From positions 4,183,501 to 4,247,500 of the forward strand of contig CATNEN010000037.1 of assembly GCA_950097015.1 (NCBI GenBank): a stretch of 64,000 nucleotides of DNA, read 5' to 3'. This DNA is from Macrostomum hystrix (Eukaryota; Platyhelminthes; Macrostomidae). Below, in pieces: positions 11,646 through 23,500 of the stretch (position 1 is the first letter of the stretch; the number at the start of each line of letters is the position of its first letter). The notes under the pieces were generated by a model that had not been told where the DNA came from, made no database searches, and saw only the letters and a list, made by a program, of their open reading frames with translations. The position numbers were made by a program, and so were the translations under genes.

Positions 11646-14600
11646 ATCTCTAGTAGTTGCTGTGCTAGACTTTGTTGCTAACCGCGATGGTCAGCTGTCT
11701 ATTCGTCGCGGCCAGCAGTTGCGCCTGATATCCAAGAGTGCCCCCGGTGACTGGTCCGAGGTTGAGAGTCCAGTTAGCCGCAGGCACGGCTGGGTGCCTA
11801 CTAATTATGTGGTGCAGCTGAGCGATCTGCATCTATTTACCTGGTACCACGGACAGGTGCGTTTCTGGGGGTATAAGGCTTTAAAGTCTGAGAGTTTGGT
11901 ATAGATGATGACAAGCTTTTCGCATATAAGTTAGATTTACAGACAGAGGGTCAGTGGCAGAGCGATATAACGTGTTTGCCTCTTGCACCAAGGTCCATGA
12001 GCTCGATTCCGTGGTGAGACAACATTAATTTGGGGGCGCAGCCGCAGAGAAAAGACTTGAGGGCTTGTCGTGCAATTTACGCACACGAGGGTCAGCCTCC
12101 AAGGCACAGTGTGAAAGTGTACACTGCTTGATGATGAGAAAGTCAGGGCAGATGTACACACCTGTGTGAGTGCCAGAGCCCACAGCCCGCCTGTAAATAT
12201 TATTATTAGATCAGTGGTATAGCCACAGCTATTGCGCTGCACATTTAAAGGCTGCTCCGTCCTTGGAGTGAAAGTTTGCGCGTTTATTCCAATCCAATTT
12301 AATATCAATTTACATTTCGTTTACATTAAGTATAATTGATGTCTTGCACAGAAGCAAAGGGGATATCAACTTAAGGCTCTAGATTAGAGCTCGAAGCTCA
12401 TCTAACCACAGTCCTTCCCATCGTACCCTGGGGGATAAATGGGATAGAATTCGAACTCCCGACCTCTCGTTTAGCAGTCCAAAGCTTAAATCTCTGGGTT
12501 ACACGGGCAAACAGCAGCTTGAAATGCGACTTATGTTGCTGTCAAATTTTAAATTTCCTATCGTGTACCAGCGCACCCTAATCGATTTTTCCAGGTGAGC
12601 AGACGCACAGCCGAATACCTGCTCAGATCCGGCATCAACGGCAGCTTCTTAGTTCGCGACAGCGAGTCCCAGCCTGGCCAGCTGAGTGTCAGCGTTCGGT
12701 GCAATGGCCGCGTGTTTCACTACCGGATTAACCGCAGCCCCGATGGCGGCTATTTTGTCACAGCCGAGCACGCTTTCCCCAGCCTGTGCCAGCTGGTGCA
12801 GCATCACGCTGTTCAGGCTGACGGCATCGTCTGTCTGCTGCTCTATCCGGCGCCGAAGCGTTGGCGGACGAACAATTTCCAGGTGAGCGAGTTGAAGGGA
12901 GACAGTGCTATGTTTCTCTTTGGATAAAATTGGTTATTAGAAATGCAACTCTCTTAATATGCTTGCAGGCCGGCAGCGAAGACATCTGGGAGGTGGAGCG
13001 TACGGAGCTGCTGATGCAGCAGAAGCTGGGCGCCGGTCAGTACGGCGACGTCTACCAGGCTGTGTGGAAGCGCTGCGGCAACCTCACCGTGGCCGTGAAG
13101 ACCGTGAAGGTGAGAGAGGAGGGAACCAGATTGAGCTCAACTAGGCTCAACTAGGCTCAACTAGCCGTCAATGATTTAAGCACCTATTTGCTCGTGATGG
13201 CATCTCTAGATCAACAATCAATTGCTCTCTTCTAGGAGGACATGTCTACCAAGGTCAACGATTTCCTTGCCGAGGCTCACATTATGAAGCATTTGAGGCA
13301 TCCCAATCTGCTGCAGATTCTAGGTAAGTTTCTTCAGGTGGCGGACCAGCCTGATGTCTGATTGGTGGGGTAGGTGGCGGACCAGCCTGATGTCTGATTA
13401 GTGGGGTAGGTGGCGGACCAGCCTGATGTCTGATTGGTGGGGTAGGTGGCGGACCAGCCTGATGTCTGATTGGTGGGGTAGGTGGCGGACCAGCCTGATG
13501 TCTGATTGGTGGGGTAGGTGGCGGACCAGCCTGATGTCTGATTGGTGGGGTAGGTGGCGGACCAAGCATTCGCACAACCGAGTATTGCGCATTGGCACAC
13601 CCGCAGGCGTGTGCAGCCGAGAGCCGCCCTGTTACATCATCGCCGAGTTCATGCCACACGGCAGCCTGTTGGATTTCCTGCGCAGCCAGCGCAATAACCT
13701 GGCCCCGTACGCCCTGCTGTACATGGCCACGCAGATTGCCGGTGGCATGGCCTACATGGAGACAGAGTCTTATGTGCACAGGGATTTAGCGGCCAGGAAC
13801 TGCCTAGTCGGCCAGGACTGCATTGTGAAGGTAGCTGACTTCGGCCTGACCAGGCGCCTGCAGAACGGCAGTCCTTATGTGGCCAAGCGTGGCGCCAAGT
13901 TTCCTATTAAATGGACAGCGCCGGAGGGCTTGGCCTACAACCAGTTCACAAGCCGGTCGGATGTCTGGTCGTTTGGCGTGCTACTTTGGGAGATTGCCAC
14001 ATTCGGCTGCTCACCTTATCCCAGTGTTGAGCTTACCGACGTCTATAGGCTGCTGGAGCGCGGCTACCGAATGCAGCGGCCGGCTGACTGTCCGGACAGC
14101 GTCTATCAGCTGATGCTGGCCTGCTGGCACTGGCAGGCTGAGCAAAGGCCACCTTTCTCCGAGCTGCACACTCGTCTGAAAGCTATCTGCGATAGCGGAG
14201 TCACTGGTGAGCGGGGCAGACAGGATAGGGACTGCGAGCGACACGTACAAGGACAGGGTGGAGCTATGGATAGAACAGGGCGGAGCTATGGATAGAACAG
14301 GGGCGGAGCTATGGATAGAACAGGGGCGGAGCTATGGATAGAACAGGGGCGGAGCTATGGATAGAACAGGGGCGGAGCTATGAACAGGGGCGGAGGTACG
14401 GATAGAACAGGGTCGGAGCTATGAATAGAACAGGGCGGAGCTATGGATAGAACAGGGGCGGAGGTACGGATAGAACAGGGCGGAGCTATGGATAGAACAG
14501 GGCGGAGCTATGGATAGAACAGGGGCGGAGCTATGGATAGAACAGGGGCGGAGGTACGGATAGAAAAGCGGCGAAACTAAGCATTGAACAGATTCGCCGG

Positions 14601-15759
14601 ATTTTACTAGATTGCAGGCATTGTGTAACTCTTCTTATCTTGTTACTAGACTCCACAAGTAGAAAACCTTTTTGCTGTTTAAGATCTTGACGACCCATCT
14701 GTGCAGCAACAGAAGCAGCAGCAGCCGCATCACGCCAATGGTGGATTAAGCTTTGCCGCATCGAGCTCCACGGACTGCGAGTTCTTTCCACCGCCTCCAC
14801 CGCCGCCGCTTCAGCAGCAACAGCAGCAACAACAGTATCCACCATATCCGCAGCAGTCGCAGTATCCAACCCAGCTTCAGCTGCAGTATCCGCAACAGCA
14901 GCTTCAGCCGCTTGGTGTTGCGTCAAGTGCGTTGATTTCGCCATTTTCACCTAAATATTTTTGCACATCATTTTCTAGTAATTTTACCCCGCGATACAAT
15001 TTTATGTCAGCTATCGCACTCTGCCAGTGGCTCACTGTATACTCCAATGTCTCACTGTCTACTCCAATGTCTCAATGTCTATCCAATGTCTCACTGTCTA
15101 CTCCAATGTCTCACTGTCTATCCAATGTCTCACTGTCTACTCCAATGTCTCACTGTCTATCCAATGTCTCACTGTCTACTTCAATATCTCACTGTCTATC
15201 CAATGTCTCACTGTCTACTCCAATGTCTTATTGTCTACTCCAATGTCTCACTGTCTATCCAATGTCTCACTGTCAACAAACTTTACTCTGGTTTCTTCAC
15301 TATTAACCCCCGGCTCATAAATTGGAACATTTTTAAAAGCCTTCCGTTTTGACAATTCGCGCTCTGCCAGCTTCTCCGCTGCCGCCGCTAACCGGCAGCC
15401 GGTCAAAGCCGGCATCTTCAGTCTCCTCCGCCTCCTCGGCGCCCCAGCCGCCCAGGAGAGCCCCGATTGGTCCGGGCCGCTCCGAGGCCTCGCCGGAGGG
15501 CAGCAGCGAGTCGAACACATCGTCGCGCGAGTCTCTAAATTGTCCAGCCGCGCCAGCCATCAGCGCCAACAATGCTACTCAGAGTAGTCACAATAGTTTC
15601 TTTAGCAATGGAATTAGTCATCACCGGCTAGGCGGCGTTGGCAACGGGCGCGGCCCCACCCTGGCAACAGTGGCCCCGCCGGCTTCGGCCAGCGACCCCA
15701 ACCTGCTCGTTGTTCGCCTGCCTCCGCCAGCTGGCAGGGGCGCCGCTTGCGGCAATTGA
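10200..15759 (+). CDS. ABL1: Abl non-receptor tyrosine kinase, eight exons
   Basis: Proposed exons are 10200-10341, 11576-11856 (or from 11531), 12595-12882, 12969-13109, 13236-13323, 13607-14206, 14684-14926 and 15371-15759. All phases agree and the total is 723 aa (738 with the longer exon 2). The order is MGAQ N-terminus (possible myristoylation site), polyQ, SH3 (WVPTNYV present, ALYD changed to AVLD), SH2 (SFLVRDS) and kinase. The kinase has the GxGxYGxV loop, [15 protein letters not shown], an activation-loop Tyr in SPYVA, and APE. The gatekeeper is Ala (GCC at 13642-13644) instead of Thr. The C-terminal tail is short, Gln- and Pro-rich, and has no recognisable F-actin-binding domain. 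The kinase signals to actin and adhesion pathways in other animals. Exon 2 start and exon 7 donor are the least certain junctions. Confidence 0.93.
11940..12212 (+). mobile_element. tRNA-derived SINE, family A, copy 1 (in an Abl intron)
   Basis: The head is tRNA-like: A-box-like CAGTGGCAGAGCGAT and B-box-like GAGCTCGATTCC about 50 bases apart. The body includes GGGGGCGCAGCCGCAGAGAA and GATGAGAAAGTCAGGGCAGA, and the tail is a short TAT repeat. A second copy on the other strand at 44165-44525 shares head, body and tail. Confidence 0.75.
12370..12522 (-). mobile_element. tRNA-like SINE head, family B (in an Abl intron)
   Basis: On the minus strand the sequence reads GGACTGCTAAACGAGAGGTC, then GGGAGTTCGAATTC, which matches the anticodon-arm region and B box of a tRNA. 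Only one copy is in the window, so the SINE assignment is inference. Confidence 0.5.
13336..13564. repeat. 36-bp minisatellite in an Abl intron, about 6 copies
   Basis: Units contain GGTGGCGGACCAGCCTGATG and fill the intron between the kinase exons ending at 13323 and starting at 13607. Copies are almost identical. The array starts about 12 bases after the donor. Confidence 0.97.
14255..14570. repeat. 22-23-bp minisatellite in an Abl intron
   Basis: The unit GGAGCTATGGATAGAACAGG with a variable G run is repeated about 13 times, with a GGAGGTACGG variant. It lies in the intron 14207-14683. Confidence 0.95.
15033..15285. repeat. 39-bp composite minisatellite in an Abl intron
   Basis: Alternating 20- and 19-bp halves (TCTCACTGTCTACTCCAATG and the same without one base), about 6-7 composite units, lie in the last Abl intron. 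Confidence 0.95.
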
Positions 15760-16139
15760 CTATTGAAATATTTGATGAGACACTGTTCATTGACCAAGCG
15801 TGATCTGCTGTACTACTCCTGTCTGAGCATGTCTTCCCTGCAGCGGCCACCTTTTATTTGCAGCTCCACAATTATGCGATTTCTGTGCTCGTTCTGGATC
15901 GATTACTTCTGAATCGAGTATTGGCGATTATGTTATGTACTCTTACATCTGTACTTCTTGAAATATCACCATTCGCTTCTCGGATTGCATGTCCCTAAAT
16001 ATAATCCCACGAGAGTCTCATTATTTCGTACCGACTGCCGACTTTCTCATCGTCCGGCAGTTTTCATGTTGAATCGTTGCACTATAGACAATTATTAGGG
16101 GAGTCTGTGGAACTGGGGTTTTTCTAACCCCACAGCCTT
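15760..16139. other. Probable Abl 3' UTR
   Basis: No gene was recognised. A 21-base stretch near 16042 (ACTTTCTCATCGTCCGGCAG) resembles the body of SINE family A on the minus strand. The nearest strong AATAAA on the plus strand is at 17166. Confidence 0.4.
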
Positions 16140-16920
16140 AAGGACTCTCACCGCAGAGACTCTAGGCCTCTTACCCCAGAGACTCTGAGCCTCTCACCTT
16201 GAGACTCTGAGCTGAGCCTCTTACCCTTGAGACTCTGAGCCTCTCACCTTGAGACTCTTAGGCTCTCACCTTTAAGACTCTAGGCCTCTCACCCTTGAGA
16301 CTCTGAGCCTCTCACCCTTGAGACTCTAAGTCTCTCACCCTTGAGACTCTAAGTCTCTCACCCTTGAGACTCTAGGCCTCTCACCCTTGAGACTCTTAGG
16401 CTCTCACCCTTAAGACTCTGAGCCTCTCACCCTTGAGACTCTGAGCCTCTCACCCTTGAGACTCTAGGCCTCTCACCCTTGAGACTCTGAGCTTCTCACC
16501 CTTGAGACTCTGAGCCTCTCACCTTGAGACTCTGAGCTTCTCACCGAGACTCTGAGCCTCTTACCTTGAGACTCTGAGCCTCTAACCTTGAGACTATGAG
16601 CCTCTTACCCTTTAGACTCTGAGCCTCTCACCCCAGAGACTCTAGGCCTCTCATCCTTGATACTCTAAGTCTCTCACCCATGAGACTCTAAGTCTCTCAC
16701 GCTTGAGACTCTAGGCCTCTCACCCTTGAGACTCTAGGCCTCTCACCTTGAGACTCTGAGCCTCTCAGCCTGAGAATCTAGGCCTCTCACCTCTGAGACT
16801 CTAGGCCTCTCACCCTTGAGACTCTAGGCCTCTCACCCTTGAGACTCTGAGCCTCTCAGCCTGAGAATCTAGGCCTCTCACCTCTGAGACTCTAGGCCTC
16901 TCACCCTTGAGACTCTAGGC
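16140..16920. repeat. Degenerate 23-bp minisatellite, about 34 copies
   Basis: The unit is close to CTTGAGACTCTGAGCCTCTC plus ACC. It is more diverged than the other arrays (TAGGCC, TAAGTC and CAGAGA variants), which suggests greater age. Confidence 0.95.
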
Positions 16921-17689
16921 CATTGACTCCCGTTTATTTCCTTAAGATTGTTGTGTCACAGTTCACGATGCAGTCAATGGTGAATGTTATGCTGTAATTT
17001 CGCTGTAACATATTTCGCAGTAAATGTCAATGCTTAAGCTCCTGTTTCACTCGCCTAGTCAAATGTAACCGGGGTACAAGACACACAAAATCGAGTTAAG
17101 TGTGTTTTAAGTTCAATAATCCAAGCTAATTCCGAGCACTAGTTGATGTTTAAAACCAGATTGTAAATAAAAATATGACTTTTTGCTATGCTTTTGTTCT
17201 GTATCTGTATCTGTTCATATTATTCTTTGATTTAACAAACAAACAGGAAATTCAAACATTGCTCACTGCTAGTCCTTAATTTACTACTGAATTTGTAAAT
17301 GACTCAATTTAAAATTGATACATTATGTTAATGACTAGTTAAAACTAGATAGCTACTATACGAGCTTTAATACTCTTCCTGAAGCAGTATTTCAGTTTGC
17401 ATATTAAAATTCCACGCAGTGTACACAACGGTGCAAAGTTCTGGCATGCCTATTTCTATTGGCTGGTACACTGTGTGTACACTGCCGCATGCCAAAATCT
17501 ATTTATTGTGTGTTAACCGGCGTTGGCTTTTCTACGATGCGTGCGTGTATTTGCTAAATGCTGCAAATATTTCTCTATCATTGTGTCTGTCCTGTTCTGT
17601 GCTTTTTGTATATAGTGCTTCATCCTGTTGTGATTCTGGCTTTTCCCTATCATTTGCTTGACCTTATCGGTCTTGTATCATCTTACCTG
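16921..17689. other. Gene-free interval
   Basis: AT-rich. AATAAA at 17166-17171 could end the Abl transcript. Open frames from about 17419 have no domain and run into the next array. Confidence 0.5.
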
Positions 17690-18506
17690 ATCCAATCCTC
17701 AGACAATGGCCTAATCCAATCCTCCGACTATAACCCTGAGACAAGGGCCCAATCCCATCCTCAGACAATGACCCAATCCAATCCTCCGACTATAACCCTG
17801 AGACAATGGCCCAATCCAATCCTCAGACAATGGCCCAATCCAATCCTCAGACAATGGCCCAATCCAATCCTCAGACAATGGCCCAATCCAATCCTCAGAC
17901 AATGGCCCAATCCAATCCTCAGACAATGGCCCAATCCAATCCTCAGACAATGGCCCAATCCAATCCTCAGACAATGGCATAATCCAATCCTCAGACAATG
18001 GCCCAATCCAATCCTCAGACAATGGCCCAATCCAATCCTCAGACAATGGCCCAATCCAATCCTCAGACAATGGCCCAATCCAATCCTCAGACAATGGCAT
18101 AATCCAATCCTCAGACAATGGCCCAATCCAATCCTCAGACAATGGCCCAATCCAATCCTCAGACAATGGCCCAATCCAATCCTCAGACAATGGCATAATC
18201 CAATCCTCAGACAATGGCCCAATCCAATCCTCAGACAATGGCCCAATCCAATCCTCAGACAATGGCCCAATCCAATCCTCAGACAATGGCATAATCCAAT
18301 CCTCAGACAATGGCCCAATCCAATCCTCAGACAATGGCCCAATCCAACACTCAGACAATGGCCCAACCCAATCCTCAGACAATGGCCCAATCCAACCCTC
18401 AGACAATGGCATAATCCAATCATCAGACAATGGCCCAATCCAAGCCTCGGACAATGGCATAATCCAATCCTCAGACAATGACCCAATCCAAGCCTCGGAC
18501 AACGTC
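17690..18506. repeat. 24-bp minisatellite, about 34 copies
   Basis: Units contain AATCCAATCCTCAGACAATG. A CATAATCC variant replaces CCCAATCC every four or five units, giving a higher-order rhythm. Long frames across it on both strands are artefacts of a unit divisible by 3. Confidence 0.97.
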
Positions 18507-19950
18507 CGGACCCAACCATTTTTTTGTTTTTGGCATCGCTTGTTTTGTTAGCACAATATTCTTTATAGCAGTCAATGCACTATCATGATCATAGTCATCG
18601 GAATGGCAATCCGCTTTAGTCGAATTCAATCAGCGCTACTTTTGTTACGCTTCTTATTTTGTCGATGTGTTTCGCTGTTTCGCTCTTATTTTGTTGTCGT
18701 CAGACGTCGCATATTATCGCCGCTGTGTAATTTCACAGCCTGCTGTCACAGTCATTTGCTATATTCGCACGCCTCAGACTGCCCTCCGAGTTGTTTTTTA
18801 GACTTTAAACTTTTTTCTCAATTTTTCGCTGTTTGCTTTACGATTGCAAATCGAGAACGCCTGGCTCAGACACAATCTTCAGAAGTAATTAAATACACTG
18901 CGACAGTCCGTATAATGCGTGTTGTGCATGCTTTCTGTTAATTTTGAGCTACCTGCTAGAATTTAATTCGGTTGCAATTCGGTCTGTCTGTGATTTGCAA
19001 TGCTAGAAATCGTCTTTACATTAATTTATTGAACAGTCAAATGATTAGATTGAATTTGGGTCTATTGATTATTGCCTATTCTTACATACGTTAAGTCTAA
19101 AACAGAAGTTGTCGAATCTATCAGTAAGCGCCAAGATGCCAAATAAAAAAGCAGTTATTTTACTTCTTCAATGCGTGCACAACTTTTTCATCCACAAATC
19201 GAAAATGCTCAACCCAAAAAGTTGGTTGGCTTTCAAGGCCTAGAGTTAGTATTTTTTGCTGAATGGAGCGACTGAATGCAATCCCCAAAAAGCGAAATGC
19301 AGCACTTATTATAGCAAGAAAATAAATTGGCAAAAAATGCGCTCTGCTTTACTACTAATAAAGGCTATCGAAAGCATTTTATGCTAAATTATGTACAGTA
19401 CAGTACAGTGCGGGGAAAGAATGTTGCGAATCTAATTTGACTTTAGTGTAAATCAGGCTTGGTGTTAACTTGTTACTTTTATAGCACATTTTTGGGGGGC
19501 CAGTCAATGAGTTCTTAATAAAAGCACGTGACTCGGCCTAGCCAATAAAATTTAAAAGGCTGACTTGTACTAAGTTTAATAAAGAGTAGGGGTAAAAGTA
19601 CACGATAAATATGAATTATAATACAAAAAATGCTAAATGTTGCTTCGACGCGCCGATGCAATCTTGCTGCGAAAAAACTGAAATTGTTCTTAATACCTGT
19701 TCAACTAACAGAAACTTACTGCAGCGCTTAATCAGATATAAAAGGTGGTACAACTAGAGAGCAAAATAAAAAGTATTTAAAAAACTAGACAAAAACAACC
19801 GAATAAATCGCTTGTTGGCGGTCAGAATCTCAATCAGCGGCTTCGCTAGGGCGGCTCGCAAGCCAGTGGAAAGGCTTCGCCGGAAGGCCGGGCGGAGGAG
19901 CTGGGTATGCGGCAGCCCGCAATGGCTGACGCGGAGACGGGATAGACTGG
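18507..19950. other. Gene-free AT-rich DNA
   Basis: No coding, RNA or repeat feature was recognised apart from a short AGTACAGTACAGT run near 19393. Confidence 0.5.
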
Positions 19951-19954
19951 GGAG

Positions 19955-20037
19955 ATTGCAAGTTTAACGGCTTGAGCACCGAAGCGGCCTGGCCTGGAGA
20001 GCGGGCGTGTCAGCGGGGGAGTGCGTGAGTTCGAATC
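19955..20037 (+). other. tRNA-like sequence, possible SINE head
   Basis: TTGAGCACCGAAGCGGCCTG is followed about 50 bases later by a B-box-like GAGTTCGAATC. The tRNA fold is imperfect, so a working tRNA is unlikely. It lies about 60 bases before a tRNA-Ala-like array. Confidence 0.3.
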
Positions 20038-20091
20038 TATGAATAGATAATTTACTTACGAGTGCTCAAGTAGCTAGCGACAGTGTTCAGT

Positions 20092-20483
20092 TAGCGGTAG
20101 AGCATGCTGGGATCAGAGGGGGTTTAGCTAGCGGTAGAGCATGGTGGGATCAGAGGGGGTTTAGCTAGCGGTAGAGCATGCTAGGATCAGAGGGGGTTTA
20201 GCTAGCGGTAGAGCATGCTGGGATCAGAGGGGGTTTAGCTAGCGGTAGAGCATGCTGGGATCAGAGGGGGTTTAGCTAGCGGTAGAGCATGCTGGGATCA
20301 GAGGGGGTTTAGCTAGCGGTAGAGCATGCTGGGATCAAAGGGGGTTTAGCTAGCGGTAGAGCATGCTAGGATCAGAGGGGGTTTAGCTAGCGGTAGAGCA
20401 TGCTAGGATCAGAGGGGGTTTAGCTAGCGGTAAAGCATGCTGGGATCAGAGGGGGTTTAGCTAGCGGTAGAGCATGCTGGGAT
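20092..20483. repeat. 37-bp minisatellite resembling the 5' half of tRNA-Ala, about 10.5 copies
   Basis: The unit is GGGGGTTTAGCTAGCGGTAG then AGCATGCTGGGATCAGA. The first part follows the acceptor strand, D arm and A box of tRNA-Ala (GGGGGTGTAGCTCAGTGGTA), with one base missing in the D loop. No anticodon arm or T arm follows. The array ends just past the last exon of LOTUS-Tudor gene A. Confidence 0.9.
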
Positions 20484-20511
20484 TGTTTCAGCTGGGAGCG
20501 TTTCCCGCTGA

Positions 20512-23500
20512 CTAACCAGTTCTGATGCCCTGATGGCCGCTGTGGCCAGCGCTGCTCTCCAACGAATCCTTCTTAAAGTCACCGTCGCCGCTGCGAAGCT
20601 GGTCCTGCATGCAGAACAATTGTAGTTGGACGCTGCATCGAGTCAGCCGGGCGCTAACTGAACTGAGCTGCTGGCTGCTGCTGCTGGCGGCTGACAGACT
20701 CAGAGAGGCCAGATCGGCCCGAACGCCTGCCAGGGTGTTGGCGGCGACGAAGATTTTCTGACAGCTACAACTATCAATACTGCCATCGCTACTGACACTG
20801 CAACTGGCGGCACCACTAGCACCACGGCTGCGACTACCACAGACACTGCCAACTACACTGCCACTGCCACCGCCACTGCCCTCGCCACCGCTACTGCCAA
20901 CGACACTGCCACTGCCCTCGCCACCGCCACTGCCAACGACACTGCCCTCGCCACTGCCAACGACACTGCCACTGCCCTCGCCACCGCTACTGCCAACGAC
21001 ACTGCCACTGCCCTCGCCACCGCCACTGCCAACGACACTGCCACCGCCACTGCCCTCGCCACTGCCAACGACACTGCCACTGCCCTCGCCACCGCCACTG
21101 CCCTCGCCACCGCTACTGCCAACGACACTGCCACTGCCCTCGCCACCGCCACTGCCAACGACACTGCCACCGCCACTGCCCTCGCCACTGCCAACGACAC
21201 TGCCACTGCCCTCGCCACCGCCACTGCCCTCGCCACCGCTACTGCCAACGACACTGCCACCGCCACTGCCAACGACACTGCCACCGCCACTGCCAACGAC
21301 ACTGCCACTGCCCTCGCCACCGCCACTGCCCTCGCCACCGCCACTGCCAACGACACCGACACTGCCCTCGCCACCGCCACCCCCACTGCCACTGCCCTCG
21401 CCACTGCCCTCGCCAACGACACTGCCACCGCCACTGCTAACGACACTGCTAACGACACTGCCACCGCCACTGCCACTGCCAACGACACTGCCGACGACAC
21501 TGCCCCTGTCACTGACACTGCCACTGCCACTGCCGACGACATTGCCCCTGTCACTGACACCGCCACTGCCACTGCCAACGACACTGCCACCGCCACTGCT
21601 AACGACACCGACACTGCCACTGCCCTCGCCACCGCCACTGCCAACGACACTGCCCTCGCCACCGCAACTGCCAACGACACTGCCACCGCCACTGCCACTG
21701 CCCTCGCCACTGCCAACGACACTGCCACTGCCGACGACACTGCCGCTTTCAACAAATCCGCGACTGCCACTGCCAACGACACTGCCACTGCCCTCGCCAC
21801 CGCCACTGCCACTGCCGACGACACTGCCGCTTTCAACAAATCCGCGACTGCCACTGCCAACGACACTGCCACTGCCCTCGCCACCGCCACTGCCACTGCC
21901 GACGACACTGCCGCTGTCAACAAATCCGCGACTGCCACTGCCACTGCCAACGACACTGCCACTGCCAACGACACTGCCTCTGTCACTGACACCGCCACTG
22001 CCACTGCCACAGCCAACGACACTGCCGCTGTCAACAAATCCGCGACTGCCACCGCCACTGCCAACAAGACTGCTGCTGACAACGCCACCGCGACTGTGAC
22101 CGCTACAAACACTGGCTCTAACGCTGCCATGGCCGAAGCCAGAAAACTCATCGCCAGACTGCTGCTGCTGCTGCTTCTGATGGTTGGGCTCCAGGTCCGC
22201 CTGCTTTTGAAAGCCGCCGCCGCTGCCACATTTCTGCACGCCTGCGGAAAAAAATAGATGTTCGAGTAATGGAAACCTGATCCCTGGCTTGCTTGATCAC
22301 AGCAAATCTGCGCCCTCTCGGATATAGTCATGTTACTTTTTTACTGTAGCACTTTTTTAAAGAAATTAACTTGACTTGCGATTCTCTCTACTAAAAGAAA
22401 AGTGACTAATCAACACAATAACTATTCGCTGTAGGTTTCCATTTGACCAATCACTGAGCACAAGATCTTTGATGAAGGTTTCCATTTGACCAATCACTGA
22501 GCACAAGATCTTTGCTGTAGGTTTCTATTGACCAATCCCTGAGTTCAAGATCTTTGCTGTAGGTTTCTATTAACCAATCACTGAGTTCAAGATCTTTGCT
22601 GTAGGTTTCTATTGACCAATCACTGAGTTCAAGATCTTTGCTGAAGGTTTCTATTGACCAATCACTGAGTTCAAGATCTTTGCTGTAGGTTTCTATTAAC
22701 CAATCACTGAGTTCAAGATCTTTGCTGTAGGTTTCTATTGACCAATCACTGAGTTCAAGATCTTTGCTGAAGGTTTCCATTTGACCAATCACTGAGTTCA
22801 AGATCTTTGCTGAAGGTTTCCATTTGACCAATCCCTGAGTTCAAGATCTTTGCTGTAGGTTTCTATTGACCAATCACTGAGTTCAAGATCTTTGCTGTAG
22901 GTTTCTATTGACCAATCACTGAGTTCAAGATCTTTGCTGTAGGTTTCTATTGACCAATCACTGAGTTCAAGATCTTTGCTGTAGGTTTCTATTGACCAAT
23001 CACTGAGTTCAAGATCTTTGCTGTAGGTTTCTATTGACCAATCACTGAGTTCAAGATCTTTGCTGTAGGTTTCTATTGACCAATCACTGAGTTCAAGATC
23101 TTTGCTGTAGGTTTCTATTTGACCAATCACTGAGTTCAAGATCTTCGCTGAAGATTACGAGTGGCCGCTCGTACCTATGACCAATCACTGAATTCATGAT
23201 TGCACACTTTCTATGACGTGTTCGGAACAGAAAATCTGTTCTCTTTACGTTTTTACGTCTTTACGTCTTTACGTTAAAGAAAAATACGTTTTCTTTAATT
23301 GCTGCGTTTTAGGCTTAAAAAGTGACAAAAATGAATGCAACAATTTAGTTTTCACTTACCAAATAACTTTGACAACAATTTGTTATACTTGTCGAGCGGT
23401 TTCTGATCATCATGCGCAACAGTTGACTTGCTTTTCTGAAAAAATGAAAAAAAACTACGTTCATAAACTACAGCAGCGCATTAATCTTAAAATAGTGGAG

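Noticed and set aside
17558-18519. Frames of 250-300 codons over the 24-bp array
   Set aside because: Repeat artefact; both strands and several frames are equally open.
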